Shown one piece after another: positions 16,489-27,240 of a stretch of DNA of 64,000 nt; position 1 is the first letter of the stretch, and every line of letters begins with the position of its first letter. The translations under genes were made by a program, and so were the position numbers. Where the stretch lies: positions 1,922,001-1,986,000 of the forward strand of contig NC_016041.1 in the NCBI RefSeq assembly GCF_000226565.1. The letters are read 5' to 3'. Below the pieces are notes generated by a model that was not told the DNA's origin, searched no databases, and was given only the letters and a program-made list of their open reading frames with translations. This stretch comes from Glaciecola nitratireducens FR1064. Its GTDB lineage: Bacteria; Pseudomonadota; Gammaproteobacteria; Enterobacterales; Alteromonadaceae.

Positions 16489-18969
16489 TCACGCAGCCTT
16501 AACAGACTTGGTTGCCTTGCGCTTTGTCACAGGCTTTTTGACCTTCTTGCTGGTCGACATCAACAACTCTTGGTTGTCGAAATCATCTACGTTGATGGTT
16601 CTCAATCGACCCGCTTCGGCTTCTTTCATCAGTTCGGCCTGTTCACTTGTTATGATACCTTCTTTTAGCGCACGTTCGGCTAAGGCATCAAGATTAGTCA
16701 TCGGTAATTTTTCTCCTAATTTTTTACATATTTTGTCAAAAATAGGTTCGCATTTAACGATGTTGATTAACGTCTTCTCTAAGTCACCCAGCAAGTTCCC
16801 GTCTTCTTGAGTAAGATATTGGCCGTGGCCTAGTCTGTCTCTTGTTGAATTAGGGTGCTGCAGAATGTGCGCTATTTTATGCTCAAGTGCATCAGATGGA
16901 GCGCTATAACGCGTACCAAATGGCAATACAAGCAAACGCATTGACACACCGACAACTGGGTTAGGGAAGTTTCTCAAAAAATCATCAAGTGCTTCTTCTA
17001 ACTTAGATAAACAATCCTGCATTGCCCAATGCACGAAGGGCAGGTCGTCATGATTACGACCTTGCTCGTCAAAGCGCTTCATAACAGCTGAGCCCAAGTA
17101 TAGATAGCTTAGGATATCACCGAGACGAGCAGATAAACGTTCTCTCCGCTTAAGTGAACCGCCTAACACGCCCATTGAAATATCAGTTAATAACGCTAAG
17201 TTTGCACTGTAACCCTGCATACTTCTGTAATACTTCGCTGTTTCGTCTTTAAAGGGCGCAGAGCTTAGACGGCCGCCGCTCAAACTAAACCAAATTGAGC
17301 GGAATGTATTGCTAATCGCAAAGCGAATATGACCAAACACAGCATCATCAAAGGCTTCTAACTGTTCTTCTCGATCTTCCATTTGTGACGCATAAATTTC
17401 TTTTAATACGTATGGGTGGCAGCGCATTGCACCTTGACCGAATATCATCATGTTGCGGGTCAGAATGTTAGCCCCCTCAACGGTGATTGAAATAGGAACA
17501 CCTTGATAGGCTCTGCCCAAGTAATTATTTGGACCGAGGCAAATTCCTTTGCCTCCGTGCACGTCCATTGAATCGTTAACGACTTGACGCATTCTTTCTG
17601 TTAAATGGTATTTACAGATAGCAGAGATGACGGATGGTTTTTGACCTAAATCAACCCCCGCAGTCGAAAGCGAGGTAACTGCGTCCATCAAATAGGCGTT
17701 TCCACCTATACGACCGAGCATCTCTTCAACACCTTCCATTTGCCCAATGGGCATACGGAACTGACGACGTATTCTGGAATAAGCACCCGTTGCTAACGCA
17801 AGTGACTTCGCACCGCCGGCTGCTGATGATGGCAGTGTAATGCAGCGTCCAACCGACAAACATTCCATTAGCATGCGCCAGCCTTTACCTGCCATTTCTT
17901 TGCCACCAATGATGTAGCTCAATGGCACAAAAATGTCTTCTCCACGAACGGGACCATTATGGAACGGCACGTTGAGTGGGAAGTGACGACGACCAACGTC
18001 TAGCCCCTTGGTTTCTCTTGGGATCAAGGCGCAAGTAATGCCTAAGTCTTTAACATCGCCAAGTAGCCCATCTGGGTCTTGCAGTTTGAAAGCTAGACCG
18101 ATAACCGTCGCGACTGGGGCTAATGTGATGTAACGCTTAGAAAATGTTAAACGCATACCTAACACTTCTTCGCCTTCAAATTCGCCTTTGCAAACAACAC
18201 CAATGTCGGGTATTGAACCGGCATCAGAGCCAGCTTCCGGACCAGTAAGCGCAAAACAAGGAATTTCGTCGCCTACCGCTAGTCTCGGCAAATAATAATC
18301 TTGTTGTTCTTTAGTGCCGTAATGCTGAAGTAGTTCGCCTGGGCCAAGAGAGTTCGGTACGCCGACTGTGCTAGACAATACTGCGCTGACGCCCGCTAAC
18401 TTCTGCAATACTCGTGACTGTGCATAAGCAGAAAAGGCAAGACCGCCATATTCTTTTTTGATGATCATTGCAAAAAACTTGTTGTCTTTCAGATACTGCC
18501 AAACTTCATCCGACATATCTGCATCGACATGGTTAATTTGCCATTCGTCAGCCATACGGCTGACAACTTCGCAAGGTCCGTCAAGAAACGCTTGTTCTTC
18601 CGCAGTCAATCGTGGCTGAGAAATAGCGTGAAACTTCTGCCAATCTGGTTTGCCGCTGAAGATATCGCCGTCCCACCAGACCGTACCAGCATCGATCGCT
18701 TCTTGTTCCGTGGTCGACATTTCCGGCATTACGCTCTTGTAAAAAGCCAAAAGTTTAGGTGTGATATACCCTTTACGAAATGGCGAATAGGCGAGGGGCA
18801 CAGCCACGATAGCATATATAATCCAAGCAATAGTGCCGATGCCGCCAGCCGCTGTGCCGACCACCATAGCGACCACAGTCGCAATAAGCGTTGTTTGTGA
18901 TGATGTTTGTTTATAGGCTGTTACACCATAAACTCCGATAACTATAAGTAACCATAATAATTCGTTCAT
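16489..18969 (-). CDS. fadE: Acyl-CoA dehydrogenase FadE
   Basis: 826 residues, the large bacterial FadE type (E. coli 814), which catalyses the first oxidation of fatty acid beta-oxidation. Two hydrophobic segments occupy residues 1-55, then the acyl-CoA dehydrogenase core: [14 protein letters not shown], the R[14 protein letters not shown] region, the [17 protein letters not shown] motif and [19 protein letters not shown]. The C-terminal extension is specific to FadE and ends in a Lys-rich tail. It is monocistronic with a terminator downstream. In this group FadE is usually under FadR or PsrA control; I did not find an operator. Confidence 0.95.
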   Translation of the reverse strand: MNELLWLLIVIGVYGVTAYKQTSSQTTLIATVVAMVVGTAAGGIGTIAWIIYAIVAVPLAYSPFRKGYITPKLLAFYKSVMPEMSTTEQEAIDAGTVWWDGDIFSGKPDWQKFHAISQPRLTAEEQAFLDGPCEVVSRMADEWQINHVDADMSDEVWQYLKDNKFFAMIIKKEYGGLAFSAYAQSRVLQKLAGVSAVLSSTVGVPNSLGPGELLQHYGTKEQQDYYLPRLAVGDEIPCFALTGPEAGSDAGSIPDIGVVCKGEFEGEEVLGMRLTFSKRYITLAPVATVIGLAFKLQDPDGLLGDVKDLGITCALIPRETKGLDVGRRHFPLNVPFHNGPVRGEDIFVPLSYIIGGKEMAGKGWRMLMECLSVGRCITLPSSAAGGAKSLALATGAYSRIRRQFRMPIGQMEGVEEMLGRIGGNAYLMDAVTSLSTAGVDLGQKPSVISAICKYHLTERMRQVVNDSMDVHGGKGICLGPNNYLGRAYQGVPISITVEGANILTRNMMIFGQGAMRCHPYVLKEIYASQMEDREEQLEAFDDAVFGHIRFAISNTFRSIWFSLSGGRLSSAPFKDETAKYYRSMQGYSANLALLTDISMGVLGGSLKRRERLSARLGDILSYLYLGSAVMKRFDEQGRNHDDLPFVHWAMQDCLSKLEEALDDFLRNFPNPVVGVSMRLLVLPFGTRYSAPSDALEHKIAHILQHPNSTRDRLGHGQYLTQEDGNLLGDLEKTLINIVKCEPIFDKICKKLGEKLPMTNLDALAERALKEGIITSEQAELMKEAEAGRLRTINVDDFDNQELLMSTSKKVKKPVTKRKATKSVKAA

Positions 18970-19096
18970 GTAAGCTCCCGCAGGTCTGACCAGATTGCTA
19001 ACGTTATTACTTGAAGGTTAAAAGATCAAGTCGATTAGCGCAAAAGAGGACGAGTATCCTCAAAGATTTGTTTACGTAGTATACAATAGAATAGAA

Positions 19097-19795
19097 TTAA
19101 AGTTTTTGGTATGTTTTTAAACGGATGTCGCCTTGCTCGTCATCGTCTTTAAATTGTTGAAGACGCACCAACACATAATCAAGACTAGGGGCGAACCATG
19201 CGTAGGTTTGTCTTGAGCTGCTGTCGCGATTAACTCTTACCTTTATTGCCTCAATACTTCCATACGGCAGGTTTAATATTTCCTTTTCGAGCGCTTCGAT
19301 AACGTAAGAGCGCTTTTGCCCACGGTAGTTGAGAAACTTATACTCAAATTCTTTTTCGTCCTGCGCTAATTGTCTTGATATATCGATACGAAACAATTGG
19401 TTATCAAACTCACCATCCCAGGGTTGATTATCTTTTTCTCTTAGAACAATAGTCTTTGTTTTTGCATCGAATTTAGCGCTTAATGCCTTGTCTGGCCCTG
19501 TTCCCGTGCGTTTAAAATCGTAGGCAATTGGCGTTATTTTGCCGTCACTAAAGGAAAATAAACTTGTCTCGTACCGCCTGTCAGAAAGAAAGTAGCGAGA
19601 TACTTTAGATGAATACTTGAGCTCGTAGAAGTTGCCGCCTGATGATTTTAAACTGAGCTCAGCACTGCCGATGTTGTTATCATGTCGCCATGCCTCATAG
19701 TGAGCAATAAAAGGTGAGGGTAATTCATTTGCTTCTTTTGCAAAGCTCATGCTGGCAGAAACTGCAAACACAATTAGGCTCGTTACCTTCAACAT
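19097..19795 (-). CDS. DUF3108 family exported protein
   Basis: 232 residues from the ATG at 19795, which follows the purN stop by one base. Residues 1-20 are a signal peptide (MLKVTSLIVFAVSASMSFAKEA, cleavage after A). The body fits DUF3108: AHYEAWRHDNNIGSAELSL near the start and a C-terminal beta-rich domain with AWFAPSLDYVLVRLQQ. Proteins of this family often follow purMN in this order and are periplasmic or envelope-linked, with no defined function. Earlier ATG codons inside purN are not used because they would spoil the signal peptide. Confidence 0.85.
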   Translation of the reverse strand: MLKVTSLIVFAVSASMSFAKEANELPSPFIAHYEAWRHDNNIGSAELSLKSSGGNFYELKYSSKVSRYFLSDRRYETSLFSFSDGKITPIAYDFKRTGTGPDKALSAKFDAKTKTIVLREKDNQPWDGEFDNQLFRIDISRQLAQDEKEFEYKFLNYRGQKRSYVIEALEKEILNLPYGSIEAIKVRVNRDSSSRQTYAWFAPSLDYVLVRLQQFKDDDEQGDIRLKTYQKL

Positions 19796-19796
19796 C

Positions 19797-20447
19797 TTAG
19801 TCACTCGCATAGCCACGCTCCGGTAGTTTTTGTCCATCAAAAAATGCTTTCATATTTGTCAGCACAATTCTTTCTTTACACAACCAATTTACCACGAGCG
19901 GATAAATTTTATGTTCTTGCACCAACACGCGCTCCGCTAACTCGTCTGCCGTATCATCTTCAAATACGGGTACTTTCGCTTGAAGTATAACAGGACCGCC
20001 GTCTACTTCAGGTGTTACGAAATGTACAGAAGTCCCGTGTTCACTGTCTTTGTTATCTATTGCGCGCTGATGCGTGTTGAGTCCGTGGTACTTCGGCAAC
20101 AAAGATGGGTGAATGTTCAATAATTTACCCAAATATTTCTCAACAAACTCGCCACTCAATACCCGCATGAATCCAGCTAATACAATAACATCAGGCTTAG
20201 CATCATCGATTTCTTTAGCTAGCGCGAGGTCAAAAGCGCCTCTGTTTTCAAACGCCTTATGATCAATACAACTCGATGGAATATTTGCTTGAGCGGCTCT
20301 CTTAAGCGCAAAAGCCGTTGGCACGTTTGAAATTAATTTTACAACAGTACCTTGTATTGATTCTCTCGAACAGCCATCAATAATCGCCTGCGCGTTTGAA
20401 CCGTTGCCCGAAACGAGTATTACAATACGCTTTGGAGTAGCAACCAT
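19797..20447 (-). CDS. purN: Phosphoribosylglycinamide formyltransferase
   Basis: 216 residues. PurN transfers formyl from 10-formyl-tetrahydrofolate to GAR in purine synthesis. The phosphate loop VSGNGSNAQAIID, catalytic Asn-His of LLNIHPSLLPKYHGLNTH and the Asp of GTSVHFVTPEVDGGPVI are all present. Its ATG overlaps the purM stop by one base (TAATG), as is common for this pair. Confidence 0.96.
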   Translation of the reverse strand: MVATPKRIVILVSGNGSNAQAIIDGCSRESIQGTVVKLISNVPTAFALKRAAQANIPSSCIDHKAFENRGAFDLALAKEIDDAKPDVIVLAGFMRVLSGEFVEKYLGKLLNIHPSLLPKYHGLNTHQRAIDNKDSEHGTSVHFVTPEVDGGPVILQAKVPVFEDDTADELAERVLVQEHKIYPLVVNWLCKERIVLTNMKAFFDGQKLPERGYASD

Positions 20448-21490
20448 TATGAATTAATTACCACTTGTTCCTGGCCTTCAGTAAGCGACTTTATTTCACC
20501 AATGATCCATGCGTTTTCGCCTAAATCGTTGAAGGCTTTTGTGATACGAGCGGCGTCTTGCTCTTCTACCACTAACATCAAACCAACGCCACAATTAAAT
20601 GTGCGGTACATTTCGTGAGTGGTGACATTTCCCTTTTCTTGTAAAAGAGAAAATATACTCGGCCATTGCCAACTGTTCCCGTCAACAACTGCCTGCATAT
20701 CTGAAGGTAATACTCGGGGAATGTTTTCCCAGAATCCACCGCCAGTTATATGTGATATTGCGTTAACATTATATTCCTCTAAAATAGCTAGTACAGACTT
20801 GACGTAAATTCTAGTTGGCTCAAGTAAATGGTCACTGATGGACTTACCGTCCAATTGAGTGTTCAAATCTAATCCACTCACTTCAATTATTTTTCTTATT
20901 AAAGAGTAGCCATTTGAATGCGGGCCTGATGAACCTAATGCAATTAGCTTATTTCCAGCGGCTACTTTTGAACCATCGATAACGTCTTCTGCTTCAACTA
21001 CGCCAACACAAAAACCGGCAACGTCATAATCTTCACCATCATACATGCCCGGCATTTCAGCAGTTTCACCACCAATTAATGCACAACCAGCCAATTGGCA
21101 TCCTTCGCCAATACCAGTGACAACCGTTGCTGCGGTATCAACATCTAACTTTCCTGTCGCGTAGTAATCTAAAAAGAATAATGGTTCGGCACCTTGTACA
21201 ATGAGGTCGTTCACACACATCGCGACAAGATCAATGCCAATACCGTCATGCTTATTTTGGTCCATAGCAAGGCGCAGTTTAGTGCCAACACCGTCTGTTC
21301 CAGACACTAGAAGAGGCTGCTTATATTTTGTTGGGATAGAGCAAAGTGCACCAAAACCACCTAAACCACCCTTTACTTCAGGGCGATGCGTTTTTTTGCT
21401 TACCGATTTGATTCTTTCAACTAATTGATTCCCTGCATCAATATCTACACCGGCATCTTTATAACTTAGTGGCTTGGTTTGCTCTGTCAC
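20447..21490 (-). CDS. purM: Phosphoribosylformylglycinamidine cyclo-ligase
   Basis: 347 residues (E. coli 345). PurM closes the imidazole ring to make [18 protein letters not shown], the GTDGVGTKL loop, [11 protein letters not shown] and [16 protein letters not shown] are family signatures. The start is GTG at 21490, preceded by GGGGAAAG. The purM-purN-DUF3108 genes are tightly packed. The gene is divergent from the DUF2066 gene, so the shared spacer must hold both promoters; no PurR box was recognised. Confidence 0.96.
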   Translation of the reverse strand: MTEQTKPLSYKDAGVDIDAGNQLVERIKSVSKKTHRPEVKGGLGGFGALCSIPTKYKQPLLVSGTDGVGTKLRLAMDQNKHDGIGIDLVAMCVNDLIVQGAEPLFFLDYYATGKLDVDTAATVVTGIGEGCQLAGCALIGGETAEMPGMYDGEDYDVAGFCVGVVEAEDVIDGSKVAAGNKLIALGSSGPHSNGYSLIRKIIEVSGLDLNTQLDGKSISDHLLEPTRIYVKSVLAILEEYNVNAISHITGGGFWENIPRVLPSDMQAVVDGNSWQWPSIFSLLQEKGNVTTHEMYRTFNCGVGLMLVVEEQDAARITKAFNDLGENAWIIGEIKSLTEGQEQVVINS

Positions 21491-21646
21491 ACGCTTTCCC
21501 CTGAAATTTTTGAAGGCAGAATTTTAGCAGTTCAACGACTGAAAAGGTATCAAAAAACGACGAAGAATAAATATCGGATGCAAAAAAGTGCGAAATATCT
21601 CACAATGGCGTCTGAACGCTATAAGGATTTACTAGTTTTGAATAAC

Positions 21647-22711
21647 ATGTTTTCTATTTTCTTTGTTTTTACTTTGTGCTTCGCTGTGTCGATGCATAGC
21701 CAAGCTGCGCCGATTGAGCACCTCAATGAGGGGCAGATAATTGTTACGGATCAATCAAGTTTTACCCAAAAAAAAGCAGGCAAAAGTGCATTTCAGCAGG
21801 TAATTGTTAAGTTAAATGGCGATCCCTCTGTGCTTGAAAATGTTGAAGTAAAACGTGCTGCAACTAATTTTGAGCAATATTTGGTATCAAGCACTTTTGT
21901 TCAAAACGGCGACAAGCTCATATACCAAGCTGAATTTAATGAACAAAAGATTGTCGGTTTATTACGCGCCGAAAATCTTAATGTTTGGGGGAAGCGCAGA
22001 CCATCCGGTTTATTTTGGTTAGCAATTGAAGATGATGTGAACAAAAGCAAATCGCTCGTCACGCAATCAAGTAGCAGTCAATATCTCGACCTTATTCAAC
22101 AGTCAACTTATGACCGTGGTATCGAATTATTGATGCCAATTGGTGACCTTACAGACTCAATGAACGTAACAGCGCTGGATGTTTGGGGCTTATATTCATC
22201 GTCTATATTTAATAAATCAATTCGCTATGGCACCAATTATGTTGTAGGTGCTCGCGTTGGGATCGTTTTTGACGATTTCAGCGCCAGTGAAAAGCTGCAA
22301 CTTTCTTACTTTATAACAAACGGTCAAACGATAGAAACAAACGAAATCGTTGGAGACACGATTAGTGGATTAATCACAAAGTTTGTCAATGAGTATGCTG
22401 CTTATTTAGCGAGCGTGTATTCCATAGGAACAAGCGAAACAGGGATGATTTACTCGGTGACTTTACATATTTCGAATGTAAATACTCTCGCTAAATATCG
22501 AAAAGTATTGGATATATTAACGTCGTTAACAGTGACTCAAAAAGTTGAGTTGAAGGCGCAGTCGAAAGATGTTGCTAGTTTTACTTTGACTTCTAATGTT
22601 CCTGTTCAGCGTTTAAAAACAATTTTGAAGCTGGAGCAAAATCTACGAGAGCCAGAATACCAGCGAGTAGACTCTGCCGTTGTTATAGACTATGAATGGC
22701 GGGGTAACTGA
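21647..22711 (+). CDS. DUF2066 domain exported protein
   Basis: About 354 residues from the ATG at 21647, which gives a clean signal peptide (MFSIFFVFTLCFAVSMHSQA). Alternatives are ATG at 21605 and TTG at 21638; the last has AAGGA at a reasonable distance, so the exact start is open. The mature part matches DUF2066: IIVTDQSSFTQKKAGKSAFQQVIVKLNGD and WGKRRPSGLFWLAI. The gene precedes hda with two bases between, an arrangement conserved in Shewanella and relatives between purM and hda. Function is unknown; location is envelope. Confidence 0.8.
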   Translation: MFSIFFVFTLCFAVSMHSQAAPIEHLNEGQIIVTDQSSFTQKKAGKSAFQQVIVKLNGDPSVLENVEVKRAATNFEQYLVSSTFVQNGDKLIYQAEFNEQKIVGLLRAENLNVWGKRRPSGLFWLAIEDDVNKSKSLVTQSSSSQYLDLIQQSTYDRGIELLMPIGDLTDSMNVTALDVWGLYSSSIFNKSIRYGTNYVVGARVGIVFDDFSASEKLQLSYFITNGQTIETNEIVGDTISGLITKFVNEYAAYLASVYSIGTSETGMIYSVTLHISNVNTLAKYRKVLDILTSLTVTQKVELKAQSKDVASFTLTSNVPVQRLKTILKLEQNLREPEYQRVDSAVVIDYEWRGN

Positions 22712-22713
22712 GG

Positions 22714-23415
22714 TTGCAGCTAAGTCTACCCGTTTCACTGCCTGACGACGAAACTTTCGATTCTTTTCTAATTGCAGATAATGAGTTTACGGTTGCGTAT
22801 CTGCAGAAGTTTTGTGACCGCAAGACTGATAGCAATAAGGCCATTTGTTATCTGTTCGGAACGATAGGAACTGGGAAGTCACATTTGCTATTCGCTTGCT
22901 GTCATGAGGCTAAATTAAACGGTCTGCAAACCGTTTATCTCAATATGCTCGAATTAAGAGAAATGCCGAGTGAGATTATCAATAATGTGGTCGATTATGA
23001 CCTTATATGTATCGATAATTTGCATGAGATTGCAGAAAACGAGGCTTGGGAAAGAGCTATTTTTGATCTGATTAATCAGGCATCAGAAAGAGAACATCAA
23101 CCTAGAATTATTATTTCAGCGCAGGCATCGCCACTCACAGTTGGTTTTGGCTTGCCGGATCTGGTGTCAAGGCTCACATGGGGCGCTGTTTTTCAGTTGG
23201 CGACGCGCTCAGACGATTTGCTGCGTCGTATTATTCAGTTTCGCTTAGAACATAGAGGGCTCGAAGCCAGCGAAGACTGCATCAAGTTTTTGTTAACACG
23301 AGTGGACCGAGAGCTTAGTAACCTAATGTTAATTGTAAATGAATTAGACAAAAAATCACTGCAAGCGAAGCGCAAGCTTACCATTCCATTTATTAAGCAA
23401 GCACTCGATTTATAA
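22714..23415 (+). CDS. hda: DnaA regulatory inactivator Hda
   Basis: 233 residues of a DnaA-like AAA+ protein without the DNA-binding domain. It helps hydrolyse ATP on DnaA after clamp loading and so prevents re-initiation. It has an N-terminal clamp-binding segment QLSLPVSL, Walker A GTIGTGKS (49-56), Walker B LICIDNLHEIAEN and a sensor-II-type arginine in LLRRIIQFRLEHRG. The TTG start is two bases after the preceding stop, with GAGG just before it; QLSLPV at the extreme N-terminus requires this start. It forms an operon with the DUF2066 gene. Confidence 0.93.
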   Translation: MQLSLPVSLPDDETFDSFLIADNEFTVAYLQKFCDRKTDSNKAICYLFGTIGTGKSHLLFACCHEAKLNGLQTVYLNMLELREMPSEIINNVVDYDLICIDNLHEIAENEAWERAIFDLINQASEREHQPRIIISAQASPLTVGFGLPDLVSRLTWGAVFQLATRSDDLLRRIIQFRLEHRGLEASEDCIKFLLTRVDRELSNLMLIVNELDKKSLQAKRKLTIPFIKQALDL

Positions 23416-23444
23416 TCACAATTTATCGCTACGATTTATATTTA

Positions 23445-25427
23445 CTATCTCTCTGGTAAAGCGGGTCTTCCAATATGCAGGTTAGTTTCTTCAACCGTCG
23501 CTGCTTTTTCTAAGCGGTAGGGAACTTGGATTACACTTTCGGTGCCTACGCTTTCACTTAAGTTAATGTTGTCAAGCCAACTGACATTTCTGCGCAACTG
23601 TACTGCTTCAGGCAAAGATGCTTGAAGAGCTTCTATATTTCCTAATTCAGGCAGGATATTGCTGACAGTAAATTGAGCTCTGTCTCGTATGGAAATGTGA
23701 TTAAAACGATCTCTTTGTCCCCATGTCACCAAAAGATTAGGATTATCCTGAGTGTTTATGATACCGATGTCGGCCGATGCCCCTAAACGATATTGCATCA
23801 TGAAGCGCTCAAATAGAGTCGCAAAGTCTTCTCGTTCATTGAGATACGAGTAATAAGACGAAGCAATATCAGGAGTGAAAAATGTCTCAATATCGCTGCC
23901 AACATACGCTTTTTGAGCGTTGGTTGCGGTTTCACCTGCAAAGCTAACCTGCGCCAATCCCTTCATTTCAGACGAACTGAGTGGAAACGAAGTAATCATG
24001 ATGTCAGAATTTGTGCCATTGCTCCTGAAAAAACTAAGTGGATCATCAGAATTCGACAGGCCAGCCCAAACATCGTAAGGGAAAAAGTCATTTGCATGAC
24101 CTAGCTCATGATACATCAACCACGATATATCGGCTTCTAATGCATCAAATGTCCTCGTTTCCCTAGCAGCAGAGGAAAAGCTTTGACCCGGCATATAAGG
24201 CGCGTTGTTTTTAACATAACGCCAAAATACTCTAAATTTGAGATCGCCACTAAACCCACTTCTGAAATCGGGAACCTCATTCAGGGTATCTCGCTCTTCT
24301 GGTGTTAACCAAAAGTTCCTAGCGTCTAAATATATTGCACCCGTAGCAGCCCAATAGAACGATGGACGGACGTCATAAGAAATAACGATAGCGGTTACAC
24401 CGCGTAGCAGTTTCAGCATGTCAGGACCTGCCGCAGACTGCTCCAAGTACTGACGAAAACGCTTACCCATCCAGTCGTGTGATACCAGCGTTCTATCGAG
24501 TATGTCGTCAATTGTTGGCGCAGTGAACTGCTGTCCGATTAACGGTAAATTACCAAAGGTGCAGGTGCTATTCAGTGTATTTGTATAAACACATGACTCA
24601 ATCGCGTTTTTGTAGGGTGAATCGGCGTTGAAAGCATGTACATCCTCGCTAGTAATAATATTACTGTTCGGGAAATAAGCTTCGTCAATTATCTGTGTAT
24701 CGTTTATCGTAATAAAACTAGCATCAATTGAGTTGCTACCATCTGTGAAACTAACGGTGGTTTCAAATTTAATAACCTCGTCTTTAGTTACCGCAGGAGC
24801 GTTAAAAAAAGCGCTATTGCCTTGGCTTTGAAAGTCTAATACCGCTGGGCCTGCAACTTGCTTCCAAGTAATGGATGCTGTGCCAATATCGTTGTTAAAT
24901 GAGTCAACGCGAAGTGATACTTTAGCTCTTTCAGTTACGGTATGATCGAGCCGTAAGTTGGCAACCGTGACATCGCTCTGCTGAGCAGCAAATTCATAGG
25001 TAAGCTGTTGCGTGTTTTGTTGCGCTCCTGCGGATGTTGTTACTTCAGCTTGAAGTGCGTAGTTGCCTGCTTCAAGCACATCAAAACCGATGGTTTGAGA
25101 ATTAGATGCTAATAAGCTTAATGCTGGGCCGCTCAGCTGCTCCCAGCGCACTGATGTTATTTGACTACCATCGTTGCTGGTTAATGCCAAACCATATGAA
25201 CCATTGGTGGTGAACTCACTATCACCATAAAGAGCAACGTTATTAAAAACAGCAATAGGTTCGATCAATCCAGTGCTTTCTGTTAGAACTGGAGGAGGAA
25301 GAGTACCCCGGCCCGGAGTACCACCATCATTTGATGAGCCGCCACCGCAAGCACTTAAAATAAGTGAGCTGCAGCAGATTGCTGTCAACGCTAACCTGTT
25401 TTTCCTGATAAAAACGCCTTTACTCAT
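23445..25427 (-). CDS. Putative zinc-metallopeptidase lipoprotein with PKD-like repeats
   Basis: 660 residues from the ATG at 25427 (GAGGG upstream, 8-base overlap with the DUF2069 gene). A lipoprotein signal ends at LSAC-GGGSS, so Cys27 would be lipidated. Residues ~50-240 form two or three Ig/PKD-like modules, each with a W-xQ-(L/V)-(S/A)-GPA motif (VRWEQLSGPA, ITWKQVAGPA). The C-terminal half has YHELGHANDFF (HExxH at 440-444) and a later Glu-rich NEREDFATLFERFMM that could supply the third zinc ligand. It is probably an outer-membrane or surface peptidase. I do not recognise a named family. Its linkage to DUF2069-wrbA appears to be by position only. Confidence 0.7.
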   Translation of the reverse strand: MSKGVFIRKNRLALTAICCSSLILSACGGGSSNDGGTPGRGTLPPPVLTESTGLIEPIAVFNNVALYGDSEFTTNGSYGLALTSNDGSQITSVRWEQLSGPALSLLASNSQTIGFDVLEAGNYALQAEVTTSAGAQQNTQQLTYEFAAQQSDVTVANLRLDHTVTERAKVSLRVDSFNNDIGTASITWKQVAGPAVLDFQSQGNSAFFNAPAVTKDEVIKFETTVSFTDGSNSIDASFITINDTQIIDEAYFPNSNIITSEDVHAFNADSPYKNAIESCVYTNTLNSTCTFGNLPLIGQQFTAPTIDDILDRTLVSHDWMGKRFRQYLEQSAAGPDMLKLLRGVTAIVISYDVRPSFYWAATGAIYLDARNFWLTPEERDTLNEVPDFRSGFSGDLKFRVFWRYVKNNAPYMPGQSFSSAARETRTFDALEADISWLMYHELGHANDFFPYDVWAGLSNSDDPLSFFRSNGTNSDIMITSFPLSSSEMKGLAQVSFAGETATNAQKAYVGSDIETFFTPDIASSYYSYLNEREDFATLFERFMMQYRLGASADIGIINTQDNPNLLVTWGQRDRFNHISIRDRAQFTVSNILPELGNIEALQASLPEAVQLRRNVSWLDNINLSESVGTESVIQVPYRLEKAATVEETNLHIGRPALPER

Positions 25428-25872
25428 TCGGTTTGCCCTCATACCGTTCTTTTTCTTCATCCATCACTGCTGATAACTTAGGTAAGCCTGTACCTAATTC
25501 CTGTCCCCGCAGACGCGCGAAACTGCTACAGCCGACAAACATACTGATCGCGAGCACCAATTCGATAATCGCGTAAAGCATTTGAGTAGGCTCAGCATAT
25601 ATGACCGTAATACTGTGCAAAAAGTACAGCAACACAATAAAACTTGCCCATGCATGGGTGTAAGGTTTTCCTTGCATTATGCCTGGAAGTGGCAATAACA
25701 GAGGTAAGATGTAAAAAAGGATTTTAAAAACGAAAGAGTAGTCAGCGGTCATTGGCAAAAAGAAATACCAAACAATCATCCAGGTAACTAGTGCGAGGTG
25801 AGAACACAAAGCAAGATATCGCAATTGCTTAACGCGAGAGGACATGGGGATCGTTTTATCAGATTGGCTCAT
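25420..25872 (-). CDS. DUF2069 small membrane protein
   Basis: 150 residues with four hydrophobic segments (about 18-38, 44-60, 70-90, 98-120) and a charged C-terminus. It matches DUF2069, which often follows a wrbA-like gene in Gammaproteobacteria; here the two are one base apart. No function is known. The stop lies 8 bases inside the following lipoprotein gene. Confidence 0.8.
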   Translation of the reverse strand: MSQSDKTIPMSSRVKQLRYLALCSHLALVTWMIVWYFFLPMTADYSFVFKILFYILPLLLPLPGIMQGKPYTHAWASFIVLLYFLHSITVIYAEPTQMLYAIIELVLAISMFVGCSSFARLRGQELGTGLPKLSAVMDEEKERYEGKPNE

Positions 25873-25873
25873 A

Positions 25874-26485
25874 TTATTTTCCTGAATTTGTTTTTAGCTG
25901 CTTAGCAATCGTGGCGAGTCGCTTTCCTTGCGATATTGCTATTTCTTCCTCTTCATGACTCAGCTTTGTTTTTTTATCTGCTGCAACAGCAGAGGCGCCA
26001 TAGGGTGTTCCACCTGTTGTTGTTTTGTGTAATTCCGCAACCGAGTAGGGCACACCCATGAAAATCATACCATGGTGAATTAACGGCATCATCATGCTGA
26101 TAAGCGTTGTTTCTTGACCTCCATGTAAACTTGAACTAGAGGTAAAAGCACATGCTGGCTTGTCAATTAAACTTCCTTTTAGCCACAGGCCTGAGGTCGT
26201 GTCCCAAAAATGCTTCATCGCTCCAGACATATTACCAAAGTGCGTTGGACTGCCGAGTGCTAGTCCATCGCAGTTTGCTAGCTCTTCAAGCGTGACGTAA
26301 GGCGCGCCATTTTTTGGCACAGCCAATGCGCTTTCATCAATATTATTACTGACCTCTGGCACAGTCCTTAACAAGGCTTCAACCCCCTCAGATTCAAGTC
26401 CTTTCACAATTGATTCTGCTATCTTTTTTGTCAGGCCGTGTTTACTATAATACAACACGAGCACTTGGCATGATGTCTCATTCAT
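25874..26485 (-). CDS. wrbA: NAD(P)H:quinone oxidoreductase, WrbA type
   Basis: 203 residues of flavodoxin fold, with the FMN phosphate loop YYSKHGLTKKIAESI near the start, and GSPTHFGNMSGAMKHFWD and the SSSLHGGQETTL segment typical of WrbA. WrbA reduces quinones by two electrons, avoiding radicals. It is the first gene of wrbA-DUF2069-lipoprotein. The 265-base spacer to the divergent TlpA-like gene holds no other gene. Confidence 0.88.
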   Translation of the reverse strand: MNETSCQVLVLYYSKHGLTKKIAESIVKGLESEGVEALLRTVPEVSNNIDESALAVPKNGAPYVTLEELANCDGLALGSPTHFGNMSGAMKHFWDTTSGLWLKGSLIDKPACAFTSSSSLHGGQETTLISMMMPLIHHGMIFMGVPYSVAELHKTTTGGTPYGASAVAADKKTKLSHEEEEIAISQGKRLATIAKQLKTNSGK

Positions 26486-26750
26486 TACTTGTTTCTACCT
26501 TTTTTTCTTTTTTATTATCTCTGTAGCCACTGGTAAATAACCACCTTGTAGGTGAGATAATTCACTGGCCTGCAAGGGAACTTTTAGATACTCTTCGATG
26601 TCTATTTCGAAATTAACGTATTTAGTTATTATTATTTTTTCTGTTATATTTTAAATTTCTGAGATTCTTTCGCATTGATAAATATAGTGATGATTCGCCT
26701 GCTTGAATACTCAGAAATAAGAACAGTCTAAAACGAACAAGGAGTGGCGA

Positions 26751-27218
26751 GTGAAAAAGATTCTACTGTATTTAGTCGTTGGCATCAGCACGCTCGTTCT
26801 TGGTGTTACTTATCAATTAAATAGTAAATACGATTTTACTACGCTTGATGGTTCAACTTATCAATTTAAAGAATTAGAAGGTAAGTGGGTTGTCATCAAC
26901 TATTTTGCAGAGTGGTGTGCGCCTTGCTTGCGAGAGATCCCAGAACTCAACGAGTTTAAAGAGCTTACTGACAACAATCAAAACGCGATTTTATTTGGTG
27001 TAAGCTATGACGCAATGCAAGACCACGAACTATCTCTGCTGGCTGAAAAATATAAAATTGCGTTTCCCCTTATTAATAACGTTGAAACCGCTTTACCATT
27101 CGATGCTCCAAAATATTTACCCGCAACTTACTTAATACGACCCGATGGGACATTAGCAGGGCAATTGCTTGGTGAACAAAATATTACGAGTCTCACTCAG
27201 GCAATCAGTGGCGAATAA
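26751..27218 (+). CDS. TlpA-like thioredoxin-fold protein, membrane-anchored
   Basis: 155 residues: an N-terminal hydrophobic anchor or signal (4-20), then a thioredoxin fold with active site WCAPC (C56, C59) and cis-Pro region KYLPATYLI. It resembles TlpA/ResA-like thiol reductases facing the periplasm. AAGGAGTGG precedes the GTG start. It is convergent with bepA, which acts on outer-membrane proteins and their disulfides, so a role in envelope thiol chemistry is plausible but not shown. Confidence 0.85.
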   Translation: MKKILLYLVVGISTLVLGVTYQLNSKYDFTTLDGSTYQFKELEGKWVVINYFAEWCAPCLREIPELNEFKELTDNNQNAILFGVSYDAMQDHELSLLAEKYKIAFPLINNVETALPFDAPKYLPATYLIRPDGTLAGQLLGEQNITSLTQAISGE

Positions 27219-27240
27219 ACTGTTAACAATGAGCGATTAA

